Source of the DNA: Funneliformis mosseae
Taxonomy: Eukaryota > Glomeromycota > Glomeromycetes > Glomerales > Glomeraceae
Assembly: GCA_910592005.1 (NCBI GenBank)
Contig: CAJVPP010004143.1
Location: 1 to 10,035, forward strand
Direction: 5' to 3'
DNA length: 10,035 nucleotides
The stretch's first letter is position 1. Every line of letters starts with the position of its first letter. The notes beneath the pieces are model-generated. The model ran no database searches. It was not told the DNA's origin and was given only the letters and a program-made list of their open reading frames with translations. The translations under genes were made by a program, and so were the position numbers. This document shows, piece by piece, positions 1 to 8,445 of the stretch.

Positions 1-112
1 AGAATCAAAAAAAAATAAGAATAAAATTTATTATATTACATATTTTAAAGTGAAAATTTACCTTTACTATTATCACTTATTTTAAAAGTTTACTAGCAAA
101 ATTCTCTGCTCT
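1..112 (+). repeat. Left terminal inverted repeat
   Basis: Pairs base for base with 2765-2876 on the other strand. It begins AGAATC followed by nine A and ends CTCTGCTCT. Similarity continues weakly for roughly ten more bases inward. It may extend beyond the window on the outer side. Confidence 0.85.
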
Positions 113-234
113 TATTTTTTTAGTTATCTAATCACTTTCTTTACTTTTTTTGATTTCATCAATTTCACCATCAATTTCATTGATTTCATCATTGATTTCT
201 TCAATTTTATCATTGTTTTTATTTTTCCTTTGAT

Positions 235-499
235 AATTAATGTGAGACTCATTACTATTATCATTATTTAAAATTGGCTCATTTTTCTTTTTTTTTAATC
301 TCATTTGACAGGAAGTTCTTATATTTTACTACCACTATTATCATTATATAAAGTTTCATTAACAAGTTTCTTTTTCTTTCAGTCTCTTTTAGTAGGAACC
401 ATTTTTGATTCTTATATTTTATTACTACTATTATTATTATATAAAGCTTCTTTAACAGGTTTTTTCTTCTTTCAACCTATTTTAGTAGGAGTCATTTTT
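235..499. repeat. 93-bp tandem duplication with a third diverged copy
   Basis: Copy 1 at about 314-406 and copy 2 at about 407-499 are offset by exactly 93 bp (31 codons). Most differences are transitions, about 11 against 2 transversions. A more diverged copy with an 80-bp offset is visible from about 235 to 313 through the shared block ACTATTATCATTAT (254-267 against 334-347). Confidence 0.7.
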
Positions 500-574
500 T
501 TAGTAGATATATTTTAGACAGAGATATCATCCTGCTTTTTTTTCAATTTCAGGTCTTTGGGAGTATTTTACAAA

Positions 575-703
575 AGAATTTTTTGAAGTTGAAAAATTGA
601 ATTGTTTTCCTTTTATTCACAAACTTTTGTATACTTTTATAATTTTTTGATGTTGAAAAATTGAATCATTTTCCTTATAACATAAACTTTTGTGTACATT
701 TTT
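575..703. repeat. 63-64 bp tandem duplication
   Basis: GTTGAAAAATTGA occurs at 588-600 and 652-664, and AAACTTTTGT at 621-630 and 684-693. This gives two adjacent imperfect copies of about 63 bp. Confidence 0.7.
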
Positions 704-780
704 TTATATTACTTACAGATCATACCTTATTTAGCAATTAATAGTATTAGATAGAAAATAATTGATATTATTAAATTAAA

Positions 781-1009
781 CTATTTATTATTTTACATAT
801 TTGGTAATATTGATATCATATTGTATTATATAATTATATTACTTTAAACTTTTAAATACTTAGAGTTTTTTATTTTTTTTGTTTATTTATTCAACTATTT
901 ATTATTTTATATATTTGGCAATATTGATATCATATTGTATTACATAATTGTATCACTTTGAAACTTTTAAATACTTGAAGTTTTTTGTTTTTTTTATTTA
1001 ATATTAATA
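781..1009. repeat. 114-115 bp tandem duplication differing only by transitions
   Basis: Copy 1 starts at 781 and copy 2 at 895, both with CTATTTATTATTTTA. Across the full unit I count nine substitutions, all C/T or A/G, plus a one-base insertion in copy 2 near 960. No open frame spans it. Confidence 0.8.
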
Positions 1010-1153
1010 ATATTTTTTTATCTTTCATAATTCATTTGATAATATATTTAGAAATTGCTATTTCTTTTCTAATAAACAATGTAATTATATTAGATAATGC
1101 TATAATATATTTAATATATCTTCAAAATTACCTTTAACAATATTACTAAATAA

Positions 1154-1426
1154 AGAAATTTTGAAGTGGAAAATGATAGTGATATAAATGCCACTAGAGA
1201 TAATTGAACTGAGATAGATATTTATAATGAAGAAGAGAAAATAGCAGATTTTGATATAGAAAATGAGAAAATAAATGAAAATAATATAGAATTTGATAGT
1301 AATGATAAAATAAAAGAAGGTGATATAAATGAATACGAGAGAATAATGATGAAGTTTAATGAAAGTAAAGCAGAAAAATATATTTATTTAAAATTAATTT
1401 TAATTTTGTCTATTCTTTTAAAGTAA
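1154..1426 (+). pseudogene. Acidic coding remnant, unknown protein
   Basis: After an in-frame TAA at 1151-1153 the plus frame stays open to a TAA at 1424-1426, apart from one TGA at 1205-1207. The 72 codons after that TGA read as an Asn/Glu/Asp/Ile-rich segment (for example YNEEEKIADFDIENEKINEN) and then NEYERIMMKF. They end in a hydrophobic run, YLKLILILSILLK. There is no good start codon. The balanced acidic composition differs from the surrounding non-coding AT-rich DNA, which is why I consider it a coding relic. It may be an N-terminal or internal exon of a gene carried by the element. Orientation is opposite to the remnant at 128-720. I do not recognise a family. Confidence 0.35.
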
Positions 1427-2764
1427 TATTAATGATATACTTCTAATTTTCTATTCATATAAACTTATAAATAATATTATTTTCTTAAATTTATATAACT
1501 AATTATAAACTTATTTTCTTATATATTAAGTGTATTAGTAACTTATTTACTATTATATTTTATATTTATAAATTTATAACATGATTAAATTTTAAAATAA
1601 AATCCTTTTTTATTTAAAGAATCTTTATTTTTAATATAGAATTCTACTTTTTACTTTAGTTTAATATTTTGTTATAATATTATGATCAATATTTAAAAAT
1701 AATTTTTTATTAAAATAATCTGCTATTTTAAATTTTATTTTATTACTATTATTTTTCATTCATTTATAAATTTATTATTTGAGATTAATATTTATAACTA
1801 AATAATACTATTTGAATTTATTAGAATTCATTATAAAAATTAATTAAAAAAAAATAATAAAACAAAAATTATTAGAAAAATAAAACTTTTTAGTGATAAA
1901 ACATAATAATAATTTAAAATTTATAATAATATTATTATTATTATTTTATTTTTTAAATTTTATTGTAATATTTTATATATTATATTTTAAATATTTTAAG
2001 TATTATATTTTTTCATGTTACATTTTTTTGTTATAATTATATAATATTAAATTTTATATTTATTATGTTCTTAAAAAGTTAGTTAATTAAATTTCTTAAT
2101 ATAAACTAATTAAAAATTTGTAATTATGAAGAAATCAAATTATTAACAAAATAATATATATATTATTAAGTTTTTAATAAGTTAAGTTGAGTTAAATTTT
2201 AAGTCAAAATTATCTTACATACTTTTAATTTAAAGTACTTATTTATTATATATAATAAAAATTTACAATTATGCATAATTATGCGAGTCAAATATACAAA
2301 TTTATATAATTCATTTTTAAACTCTATATATTATAAATTTAATATAATAGTAATTATAATCAATTGATAATTATATAAAAGTAATTTAATAATATTAAAA
2401 TTTGCTTTATAAAATAAATACTATAGAGTCAAAAAATTATAAATATTATATTATATAACTTTAACAATCAAAAGAAAAATATAAAAAATAAATTATAATG
2501 TTAAAAATTAGAAAATAACTAATTAAATAAAGAATTTTAATAAATAAATATTTAACTAAAATCATATATTATTAAATACATATCATATAATATAGAATAT
2601 AAATAAATCATATGATAAGAAATATAAGTAAATAAATAATTACTAGACAATAAAAAAATATTTAAGAATAGAAATGATATAATAATCTATAAATATTATA
2701 ATAAAAATGATATAATATTTATAAAGAAAAATGAAAATGTGAAATAATAGAAATTAAAAGAAAT
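1427..2764. other. AT-rich DNA without recognisable genes
   Basis: Interior of the TIR element. I see no open frame of coding character, only short A/T runs and chance palindromes such as the 12-bp perfect GCATAATTATGC at 2273-2284. Nothing here explains what the element would encode. Confidence 0.6.
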
Positions 2765-2876
2765 AGAGCAGAGAATTTTGCTAGTAAACTTTTAAAATAA
2801 GTGATGATAGTAAAGGTAAATTTTCACTTTAAAATATGTAATATAATAAATTTTATTCTTATTTTTTTTTGATTCT
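2765..2876 (-). repeat. Right terminal inverted repeat
   Basis: Reverse complement of 1-112 with one difference. Its outer end reads GATTCT at 2871-2876, mirroring the start of the window. The sequence beyond it (TTATTTTTTAAGG) cannot be tested for a target-site duplication because the left flank is missing. Confidence 0.85.
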
Positions 2877-3056
2877 TTATTTTTTAAGGTAGAAATAAAT
2901 TTAGTAATAGAAGTATTAGAAATATCAAATGCAAATATTTTACACTACTTATAATTAATAGGATTAATAATGACATTTCAGATGAGATGATTAAATCTCA
3001 CATAGATGCAAATAATACCTATTATAAGTTACATTTAAATAATACTACACCTCATC

Positions 3057-3215
3057 TTACAACTAGTTCTATATCTTTTCCTATACCTATTAGTTCTACA
3101 TTTTGTTTTACATCTCATTCTAGTATACCTTACTCTATATTTCATTTTACAACTAATTCTATATCTCATCCTATACCTTATCTTAGTACATCTCAATCTA
3201 ATAATGCACATAGTT
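3057..3215. repeat. 90-bp in-frame tandem repeat within the pseudogene
   Basis: TTACAACTAGTTCTATATCT at 3057 recurs as TTACAACTAATTCTATATCT at 3147, an offset of 90 bp or 30 codons. It encodes two copies of a TT.SIS.PIP segment. The second copy diverges towards its end. Confidence 0.6.
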
Positions 3216-3562
3216 TCAATAATACATCTTGATCTAACAACATATATATATAGGGCTGGAATTTAATGATGATATATTTCGCTCAAATTCTTATTTTACA
3301 TCTCGGTCTAATGAAAGATTCTATAATCAAACATTAGAATTTACTAATCAATTAACACATTTAATAATATTCTGTAATATAAATAATATTCATCAAATAT
3401 GCTTATGATTATGTAAGAACTCAAGCATCTTATTACTTATATATTATATGTATCTATTAATATAAATACCAATTGCAAATGCATTTCACTTTACTTCAAA
3501 TTTTAATTTATCTACTTTAGCAACTGATGTATCACAAACTCCAAAGCAAGAAGATAGGGTAG

Positions 3563-3623
3563 GTATAATAATAATTTATTTTTCATTATTTAATATTACT
3601 AACTGCTAATTTATATAATATAG
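3563..3623 (+). other. Relic intron of the pseudogene
   Basis: 61 bp, donor GTATAATA, a canonical TACTAAC branch site about 25 bases before the acceptor, and acceptor TATAG. Removing it joins the two coding-like frames in phase (one base before, two after). This shows that the decayed locus was once a spliced protein gene. Confidence 0.55.
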
Positions 3624-4174
3624 ATAAAAGCAAATCAGGATTTCTCAAAGAGCTTAAATGTTTGTTTCTTCAGATCTAAAATCCTAGTAAGAGTGCTTTC
3701 GAAAAGTTGGTATGATAAATTTTTAATTGCAATCTCAATTTGAATGAAAGGATAGAATGTCTACGCATAGCGAATAAAAATTTTAATGACTTTTAAAATA
3801 AATTTCTTGACGATATTGAAGAATTGATTAATATGTTCAAAGAAGAAAAATGCTAGTAAGCAGATTATTTGTTTTTTTTACTTCTGTTGTATTAATTATT
3901 TTTGGCTAATTTATTTCTTTTATTTATTACAGAGATGCAACTTAACTTTCAAAAAGTAATATAATTATATTTATTAATAAAGCTTTAATGATAAACTTCT
4001 TATAAAGGTGGTTTAATATAACAAATATGATTGAGTTAAGAATCTAAAACTCTTTATATACTTTACAAAAATTTGTTTGAAGGTATTTTTCATAAATTAT
4101 AATTTAAGGGATACTGATAGAATGAAATCTTTAGATAGGGTGATGAAGAACATAATGGTTCTATCTTAAAATGA

Positions 4175-5340
4175 AAAAAATATCACTAGCAACTTATGAT
4201 TATGAAATATGAGTTATTCAACAATTTAATAATACTTATATCAATATCATATTCTTAAATCTTAGTTTATTAGTTTCTGTTGTACTTATTTTTTCATTAC
4301 TACTAATTTTAGTATTTATATAGCATTTTTTAATATAGTAACATTAATTTTTATGATAACATTTAATCTTATTATAAATTTTTATTATAATATAGTATTT
4401 ATTTTTATTACAATGGAATTTTATTACAAAAAAGGAAATTTTTATTATAAATAGATTTTTATTACAATGAAATTTATTATTATAATCTTTATTACATAAG
4501 CTTTATTCAATAAAATATAACGAAAAAATGAACTTAAAAATACCAACTTGAGAACATAATGCATTTATTACCAAATAGTTAATATATCAAAAAAATAACT
4601 TGAATTAATATTTTTCAGCTATTTTGCAATGATATTTACCATCTATTTAAAACTATTTCTTTATTATGTTACAATTTCAAGCAAATAATTTTTTGATAAA
4701 TTTATAAGATTGTCCGTTTAATACTAAATTGCTGTGAATTGATGATAATCACTTAACCATATGATAACAAATTACGAGTTTCTGTAAAGTAATTATAAAA
4801 CAAATAAATTTATTTTAAATATTTTTTTTATTATAGTAAATAAAAATTATTTAAAAAGATTTTAACTAATATTATAAATATTTTTAATATAAAAAAAATG
4901 ATAATAATTGTTTTATTATATTATAAATATTTATACAATTTAAAAACAATTTTAATTTCAAAAATAGTTTTAATAGAAAGTAAATATCTGTATAATTTAT
5001 TATTAATCTTTAAATATTTTTATTAATACTTTAAACTTTGAAAAAGTATTAAAAAGCAGTTATATTATATTAATCATTAATTTGTTAAATGAATAGTTCT
5101 AAATATTATTATAGTTTAATTATATGTAAATGATTATTTGATAAATAAATATTTTGTCTGATAAATTTATATTAAAAATATATATTATTATTTAATTTAT
5201 TCTGTAAATGAATTGTTAAATTATGGATTGATTATGGTTTTTAGAATAATTTTTGATTAGATTTTATTATGAAATCTCTGTGATAATTATATTGAACAAA
5301 TTGAACAATTACAAGTTATAATCAAAAATCAGTAAAAAAA
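4175..5340. other. AT-rich intergenic DNA
   Basis: No gene recognised on either strand. It contains the short tandem repeat listed at 4380-4480 and many A/T runs. It separates the pseudogene from the 3' side of the kinase gene. Confidence 0.6.
4380..4480. repeat. Short two-copy tandem repeat, about 54-60 bp
   Basis: TTTTTATTACAATG occurs at 4402-4415 and 4456-4469. TTTTTATTATAA precedes each copy, at about 4380 and 4440. The copies are imperfect and purely non-coding in appearance. Confidence 0.5.
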
Positions 5341-5356
5341 TTTATTGTTTAACAGG

Positions 5357-5405
5357 CGTTTAAAAACGAAAATTTTTAAAAATTTTCTTTTGATTAAAAT
5401 CAAAA
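5357..5405. repeat. Cluster of three abutting palindromes
   Basis: CGTTT-AA-AAACG at 5357-5368, a perfect 20-bp palindrome of G, A4, T5, A5, T4, C at 5368-5387, and TTTTGATT-AA-AATCAAAA at 5388-5405 follow one another with no spacer. They lie about 120 bp downstream of the kinase stop codon. Possible roles are hairpins near the transcript 3' end or a protein-binding site; neither is shown by the sequence. Confidence 0.55.
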
Positions 5406-5524
5406 ACAACTATATTTATAAAACAAATTACCCAGTAAAATTTTAATAACAATATAATATAATAACATATAATACAAATACTTACAAACTAAAAATAAAA
5501 TATTCTAAAAGCCATTACTAAGAT

Positions 5525-7383
5525 TTATTTTTTAAGTTTTTTAAGGGAATGTAACCAATTTAATAAATAATTAAATGGACAAAGACATGAACTAGTATGA
5601 TCATCTTGATCATCTTGATATTCCAAATTATCTTGTCCGTCAATTTGGCGAGACTCTGCAAGATAAATACAGTAATCAATATAATTGGACCTCAAAAAAG
5701 CAAACTATGCGATATTTATTTACCTGAATAGGGAAAAGAATTTAGCAGCTTGGACCTTCTGTCAGTATTAATGATTCTAGGCATATCATCAAATTCCAAT
5801 AATCTACTATGATAAACAGCTTCAGGATGGCTAACATAAAGAAGCGGAGTAGGAGTGAAAGTAGAAGAATTTCTAGACATCTCATCACAAGATTTACACT
5901 GTGCATTAATTTCCGATAATTTATCGTTTTGTAAATCATTCCACCATTGAGTTAATAATTCATTTAATTCTTTAGCAGAAGGTCTGTTATTAGGCTTCGT
6001 TTCCCAACACCTTTGAATTAATTCTGCCAGTAATCTCGGAGTATGCACCGGAATTTCTGGTCTTGACCCTCGACATATTTCAGCGGCCAACCGACTATCA
6101 TGAGCAACATTATTAAAAGGCGGTAATCCTGATATAATCTCATTCATCATTACACCAAAAGCATAAATATCACTTTCTTTGGAAAATATTTTTGAGTGTA
6201 ATACTTCGGGTGCTAAATAAGGTAAAACCCCATAAATTTCTACTTTATCCCTTAATAATGAAGTGAATTTAATCGTTGGTTTTTTAATACCAACGTCTGT
6301 AATAATGGTTTCTCCTGTTCCTGTTCTTAATATATTTCCCACATGAAGGTTATAATGTATGTAACCTGATTCATGCATCCACTCTAATCCTCGTGTTATG
6401 CTTGAAAGTATATTCATCTTTCCATACCAATTCATTGTGTTGAATCTTCCATTCAGGTATGATCTAATACTTCCTTGAACCGCATATTCCATTACGATCA
6501 TATAATCATCTGTTTCCGGATATTGTGTAATTCCATAATACTGAACGATGTTACTATTATCATGTAACTGTAAATGTACCTTTACGATCTAAATAATAAT
6601 AATAATAATAAGAATAAGAAACAGTTAATAGCCGTGTAACGATAAATCATTATTATTCAATATTCAAAGGCATACTTGATTGAGAAATTCCATAGTGATA
6701 AACTTAGAATTATGCAATCGTTTAAGTGCAACCATATCAGTTCCGTGCCGTTGCCACTGTTCGAGATTATTATCCCACCCTAAAATATATCCATCCACCC
6801 AATAAGCAGAATATACCGTACCAAAACCGCCTTTCGACACGTATTTTACATCTTGAAATTTATTAAAGGGAATCCATTCCAACACACATTTATTACTCCT
6901 TGCCGATAATTGAGCATTTCTTATTATCTTATTAACATTTTCGTTTCCACTTGACCAATAATCAAATTGAGAACGAAACTGTAACGAGTTACATGATCGA
7001 CACCAATTATCTTCGCCTGTATTCGGTTGATTGCACTTTGTACATTGTCCAAATTTTTCTAATAATTCTTTTTCAGATGTTGAATTCATTTGAAATGTTA
7101 CGGTAGACATTTGAGCTGTTGATGCTCTTTCTTTTAAATAATGTGAAGAAGGATATTCTTCTAGTAATCTTGATGACGTTATTGACACGGCCTCAGAATT
7201 ACCACCAACCAAATAATCATTATCATGTTTATCTTCGTGTCCTTCATCTGTTGAACGTGACGTTGTTCCTGATAATTCAGTCGAATCTAAATGCTTCGTT
7301 GCTTCCACTTTCTCTTCTTCTAAAGGTTTTATCTCTTTCTTTATTGTGGTCGTAACATCAACAACTTGAGTTTCTGACGACAT
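5525..7383 (-). CDS. Glomeromycotina-type protein kinase, probable pseudokinase (3 exons, 567 aa)
   Basis: Exons are 7383-6676, 6588-5724 and 5655-5525 on the minus strand; both joins keep frame. The start ATG has A at -3 and an in-frame TAA nine bases upstream (7390-7392). Residues 1-110 are low-complexity and charged. A zinc-ribbon-like CxxC (114,117) and CxxC (128,131) follow. The kinase domain runs from about 180 to 450: glycine loop GGFGTVY (185-191), beta-3 VALKRL with Lys221, catalytic loop HYNLHVGN (314-321), ITDVG with Asp334, APE (362-364), DIYAFG from 376, and NNRPS with Arg438. The catalytic Asp of HRD is Asn316 and the alpha-C Glu position is Gln236, so phosphotransfer is doubtful while ATP/Mg binding residues remain. 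A second CxxC (467,470) and the HPEAVYHSRLL block follow. These fungi carry hundreds of such tyrosine-kinase-like genes, with mostly unknown substrates. No signal peptide or membrane segment is seen. An AATAAA overlaps the stop codon. GC content is far above the flanks. Confidence 0.9.
5656..5723 (-). other. Kinase intron 2
   Basis: 68 bp, donor GTAAAT after TAT TCA G and acceptor CTTGCAG, phase 1. Splicing replaces an immediate GGT AAA TAA end with a 43-residue tail beginning ESRQIDG, which matches the usual C-terminal style of this kinase family. Confidence 0.75.
6589..6675 (-). other. Kinase intron 1
   Basis: 87 bp, phase 0, donor GTATGC after ..FLNQ and acceptor TTTAG before ATC GTA AAG. 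It contains an ATT-repeat microsatellite just before the acceptor. Without splicing the first exon ends three codons later at TGA. The join falls inside the alpha-C helix. Confidence 0.85.
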
Positions 7384-7392
7384 TGTGATTTA

Positions 7393-8075
7393 TCTATAAA
7401 ATAAATTTAAGATAAAATATTTTTAATTTGGCATTATGGAAATTTATAATAACGGTAAAGTAATAATGATTTAAGAATTAATTACCTTAATAATTAGAAA
7501 TAACTTTGATAATTTTAAAAACTGGAAAAAAACGAGATTTGATACTGCGGCACAATAACGATTGTAAATCAAAATTTGTACTAGATACGATCAATTGATT
7601 AGCGTTTAATCTGATAGTTTAAAATTAACTGAATTCAAAACAAACATGTGAGTTGGTCAATTAAAAAAAAAAAAAGGGTGAGAGGAAAAAAAAAAAAAAC
7701 GAATAACGGAAATATTTCATAAAACCACACTATAAATACCTTTTTTTGGTTTTTTATGTCTAAATAAGAAAATAGGTGTTTTACATAGTAATTTAATTAT
7801 TTATGGAATATCTATGGCGTTTCTTTTGTCGTAATCTCATGATTATAACTTTTGGCGTAGTCCTGTAAAATGTCTATAATGGGTTCATTGTTAATGCAGG
7901 TTTTTTTTTTGAAAAAAGAATCATTATAAAAAATTTCCAATTCATCTTGTTTTAAGTTGTACAATGCTGTGATTATATAGATTTGTCATGTAACATGTCA
8001 CACCACACATCACGATACCAAATAAATTCGTTATATTTTTAGTCCATCGTCTTACAAATTATTTAAATTATTTAA
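7393..8075. promoter_or_regulatory. Upstream region of the kinase gene
   Basis: It contains a minus-strand ATTATAAATT about 60 bases upstream of the kinase ATG, a weak TATA candidate in such AT-rich DNA. Long A-tracts lie at 7663-7675 and 7687-7699. An odd-centred palindrome CATGTAACATG is at 7987-7997. CpG content rises from about 7540. No convincing open frame starts here. I list it as the probable promoter and 5' UTR because it directly precedes the start codon; no transcription start can be fixed from sequence. Confidence 0.4.
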
Positions 8076-8445
8076 ATGATGCCGTGTGACCCAACAGTAT
8101 CGAAGTTGCTGCGCCACAGAAAATTCGGAATCGATCGTACAAATTATTTTGGGTCCGAAGACGTTTCATCATTAGGGTAACAATAGATACTAATGCGATT
8201 ATAAACGGCTAATATAAATATCCGAACCATAACGTAACCACTATATAAATAATTCACATGTTTTTTTTGTTTTTTTTTTTAATAGAAAGCTCCTCCGAGC
8301 TAAGCAGTGCGCACCGATCAATCCGTCGCAGATCATAAATTATTCACTGGTAGGAATAGTTTCACACTACGCAATTAAGACACTCAAAAGTTCTCCTGCA
8401 AAGATCTTTGCCAAGACTTTTGTCGCATTGAATTCTTTGTTTTAA
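8076..8445 (+). CDS. Candidate small two-exon gene, unknown product (86 aa)
   Basis: Two ATGs at 8076 and 8079 follow directly after an in-frame TAA (8073-8075). Exon 1 (8076-8176) reads MMPCDPTVSKLLRHRKFG and onward to a GTAACA donor. The proposed 109-bp intron (8177-8285) ends in a T-rich tract of over 20 bases and AATAG. Exon 2 (8286-8445) continues in phase for 52 codons, ending ..VALNSLF at TAA 8443-8445. GC drops in the intron and rises in both exons. The predicted product is basic at its N-terminus, with no signal peptide or clear membrane helix. I do not recognise it. Caution: the region has a raised GC content, so open frames arise easily, and the minus strand is also open across exon 1 for about 45 codons. 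It may instead be regulatory or untranslated sequence. GC3 is near 50 percent in exon 1, higher than in the kinase. Confidence 0.3.

Larger units (their letters stand above)
128..720 (-). pseudogene. Decayed C-terminal part of an unknown basic/acidic protein, possibly the element's transposase
   Basis: Read on the minus strand, this stretch gives coding-like sequence with several stops and at least one frame change. Basic blocks of the form PTK.. followed by KKKK occur in two 31-residue repeats and resemble loose AT-hook tails. A third, diverged copy lies in another frame and leads into an acidic tail of repeated EINDEINEID-like units, ending at a TAG at 128-130. In the two clear repeats the same positions carry stops: TGA at 472-474 and 379-381, TAA at 412-414 and 319-321. 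These are consistent with former CGA and CAA codons. The plus strand is open for 70 codons across the repeats (305-517), but that reading is only runs of F and L opposite the lysine codons. I do not recognise the protein; the link to a transposase comes only from its place between the TIRs. Confidence 0.35.
1..2876. mobile_element. TIR-bounded degenerate DNA transposon-like element
   Basis: The first 112 bases are repeated in inverted orientation at 2765-2876 with a single mismatch (position 71, a transition) and no gap. The two arms enclose about 2.65 kb. Between them lie decayed coding traces on both strands, three short tandem duplications and long non-coding AT-rich DNA, but no intact transposase. 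Terminal inverted repeats over 100 bp long are typical of Mutator-like elements among the cut-and-paste families, so that family is my best guess. It is inference, since no DDE or zinc-finger motif is readable. The left arm begins at the first base of the window, so the outer boundary and any target-site duplication cannot be seen. It could instead be two copies of a smaller repeat in opposite orientation. Confidence 0.55.
2888..4174 (+). pseudogene. Multi-exon pseudogene of unknown function with many nonsense codons
   Basis: The stretch 2888-3229 is open and encodes a Ser/Thr/Pro/Asn-rich segment with an internal 90-bp (30-codon) repeat; the first ATG in frame is 2987. It hits TGA at 3230-3232 and TAG at 3251-3253. 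Coding sequence then resumes in another frame from 3253, right after an AT microsatellite at 3240-3252. That frame carries TGA 3406 and TAA 3463 and reaches a donor at 3563 (GTATAA). The intron to 3623 has a TACTAAC branch site at about 3594-3600 and ends ATATAG. The next exon reads FLKELKCLFLQ, then a helical, charged stretch ending EELINMFKEEKC, with stops at 3677, 3713, 3716 and 3794. A second intron fits 3856-3932 (GTAAGC to TTACAG). Later exons are uncertain; the last coding-like piece ends at TGA 4172-4174. Every stop could derive from CAA, CAG or CGA by C-to-T. I do not recognise the family. Confidence 0.55.

Noticed and set aside
305..517. Plus-strand 70-codon frame rich in Leu and Phe, resembling a membrane peptide
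   Set aside because: It is the antisense of lysine-rich codons in the 93-bp repeat, has no good context for a gene, and lies inside a decayed element.
128..1426. Alternative genetic code, because coding-like frames contain repeated TGA and TAA
   Set aside because: The kinase gene in the same window uses the standard code with normal stops, and the stops in the decayed regions fit C-to-T mutation.
5742..5939. Minus-strand 65-codon frame
   Set aside because: It is an alternative frame within kinase exon 2 and has no domain features.
7119..7355. Plus-strand 78-codon frame
   Set aside because: It is the shadow of kinase exon 1, which has clear domain content and valid splicing on the minus strand.
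7812..7862. Minus-strand coding-like tail DYAKSYNHEITTKETP followed by a stop, preceded by a TTTTACAG acceptor-like site
   Set aside because: It could be a terminal exon, but at 16 codons it is too short, and I found no convincing upstream minus-strand exon that joins in phase.
8049..8208. Minus-strand frame open for about 45 codons across the island
   Set aside because: No start, splice partner or recognisable family. It overlaps the better-bounded plus-strand candidate. It shows how easily frames stay open in this GC-richer stretch.
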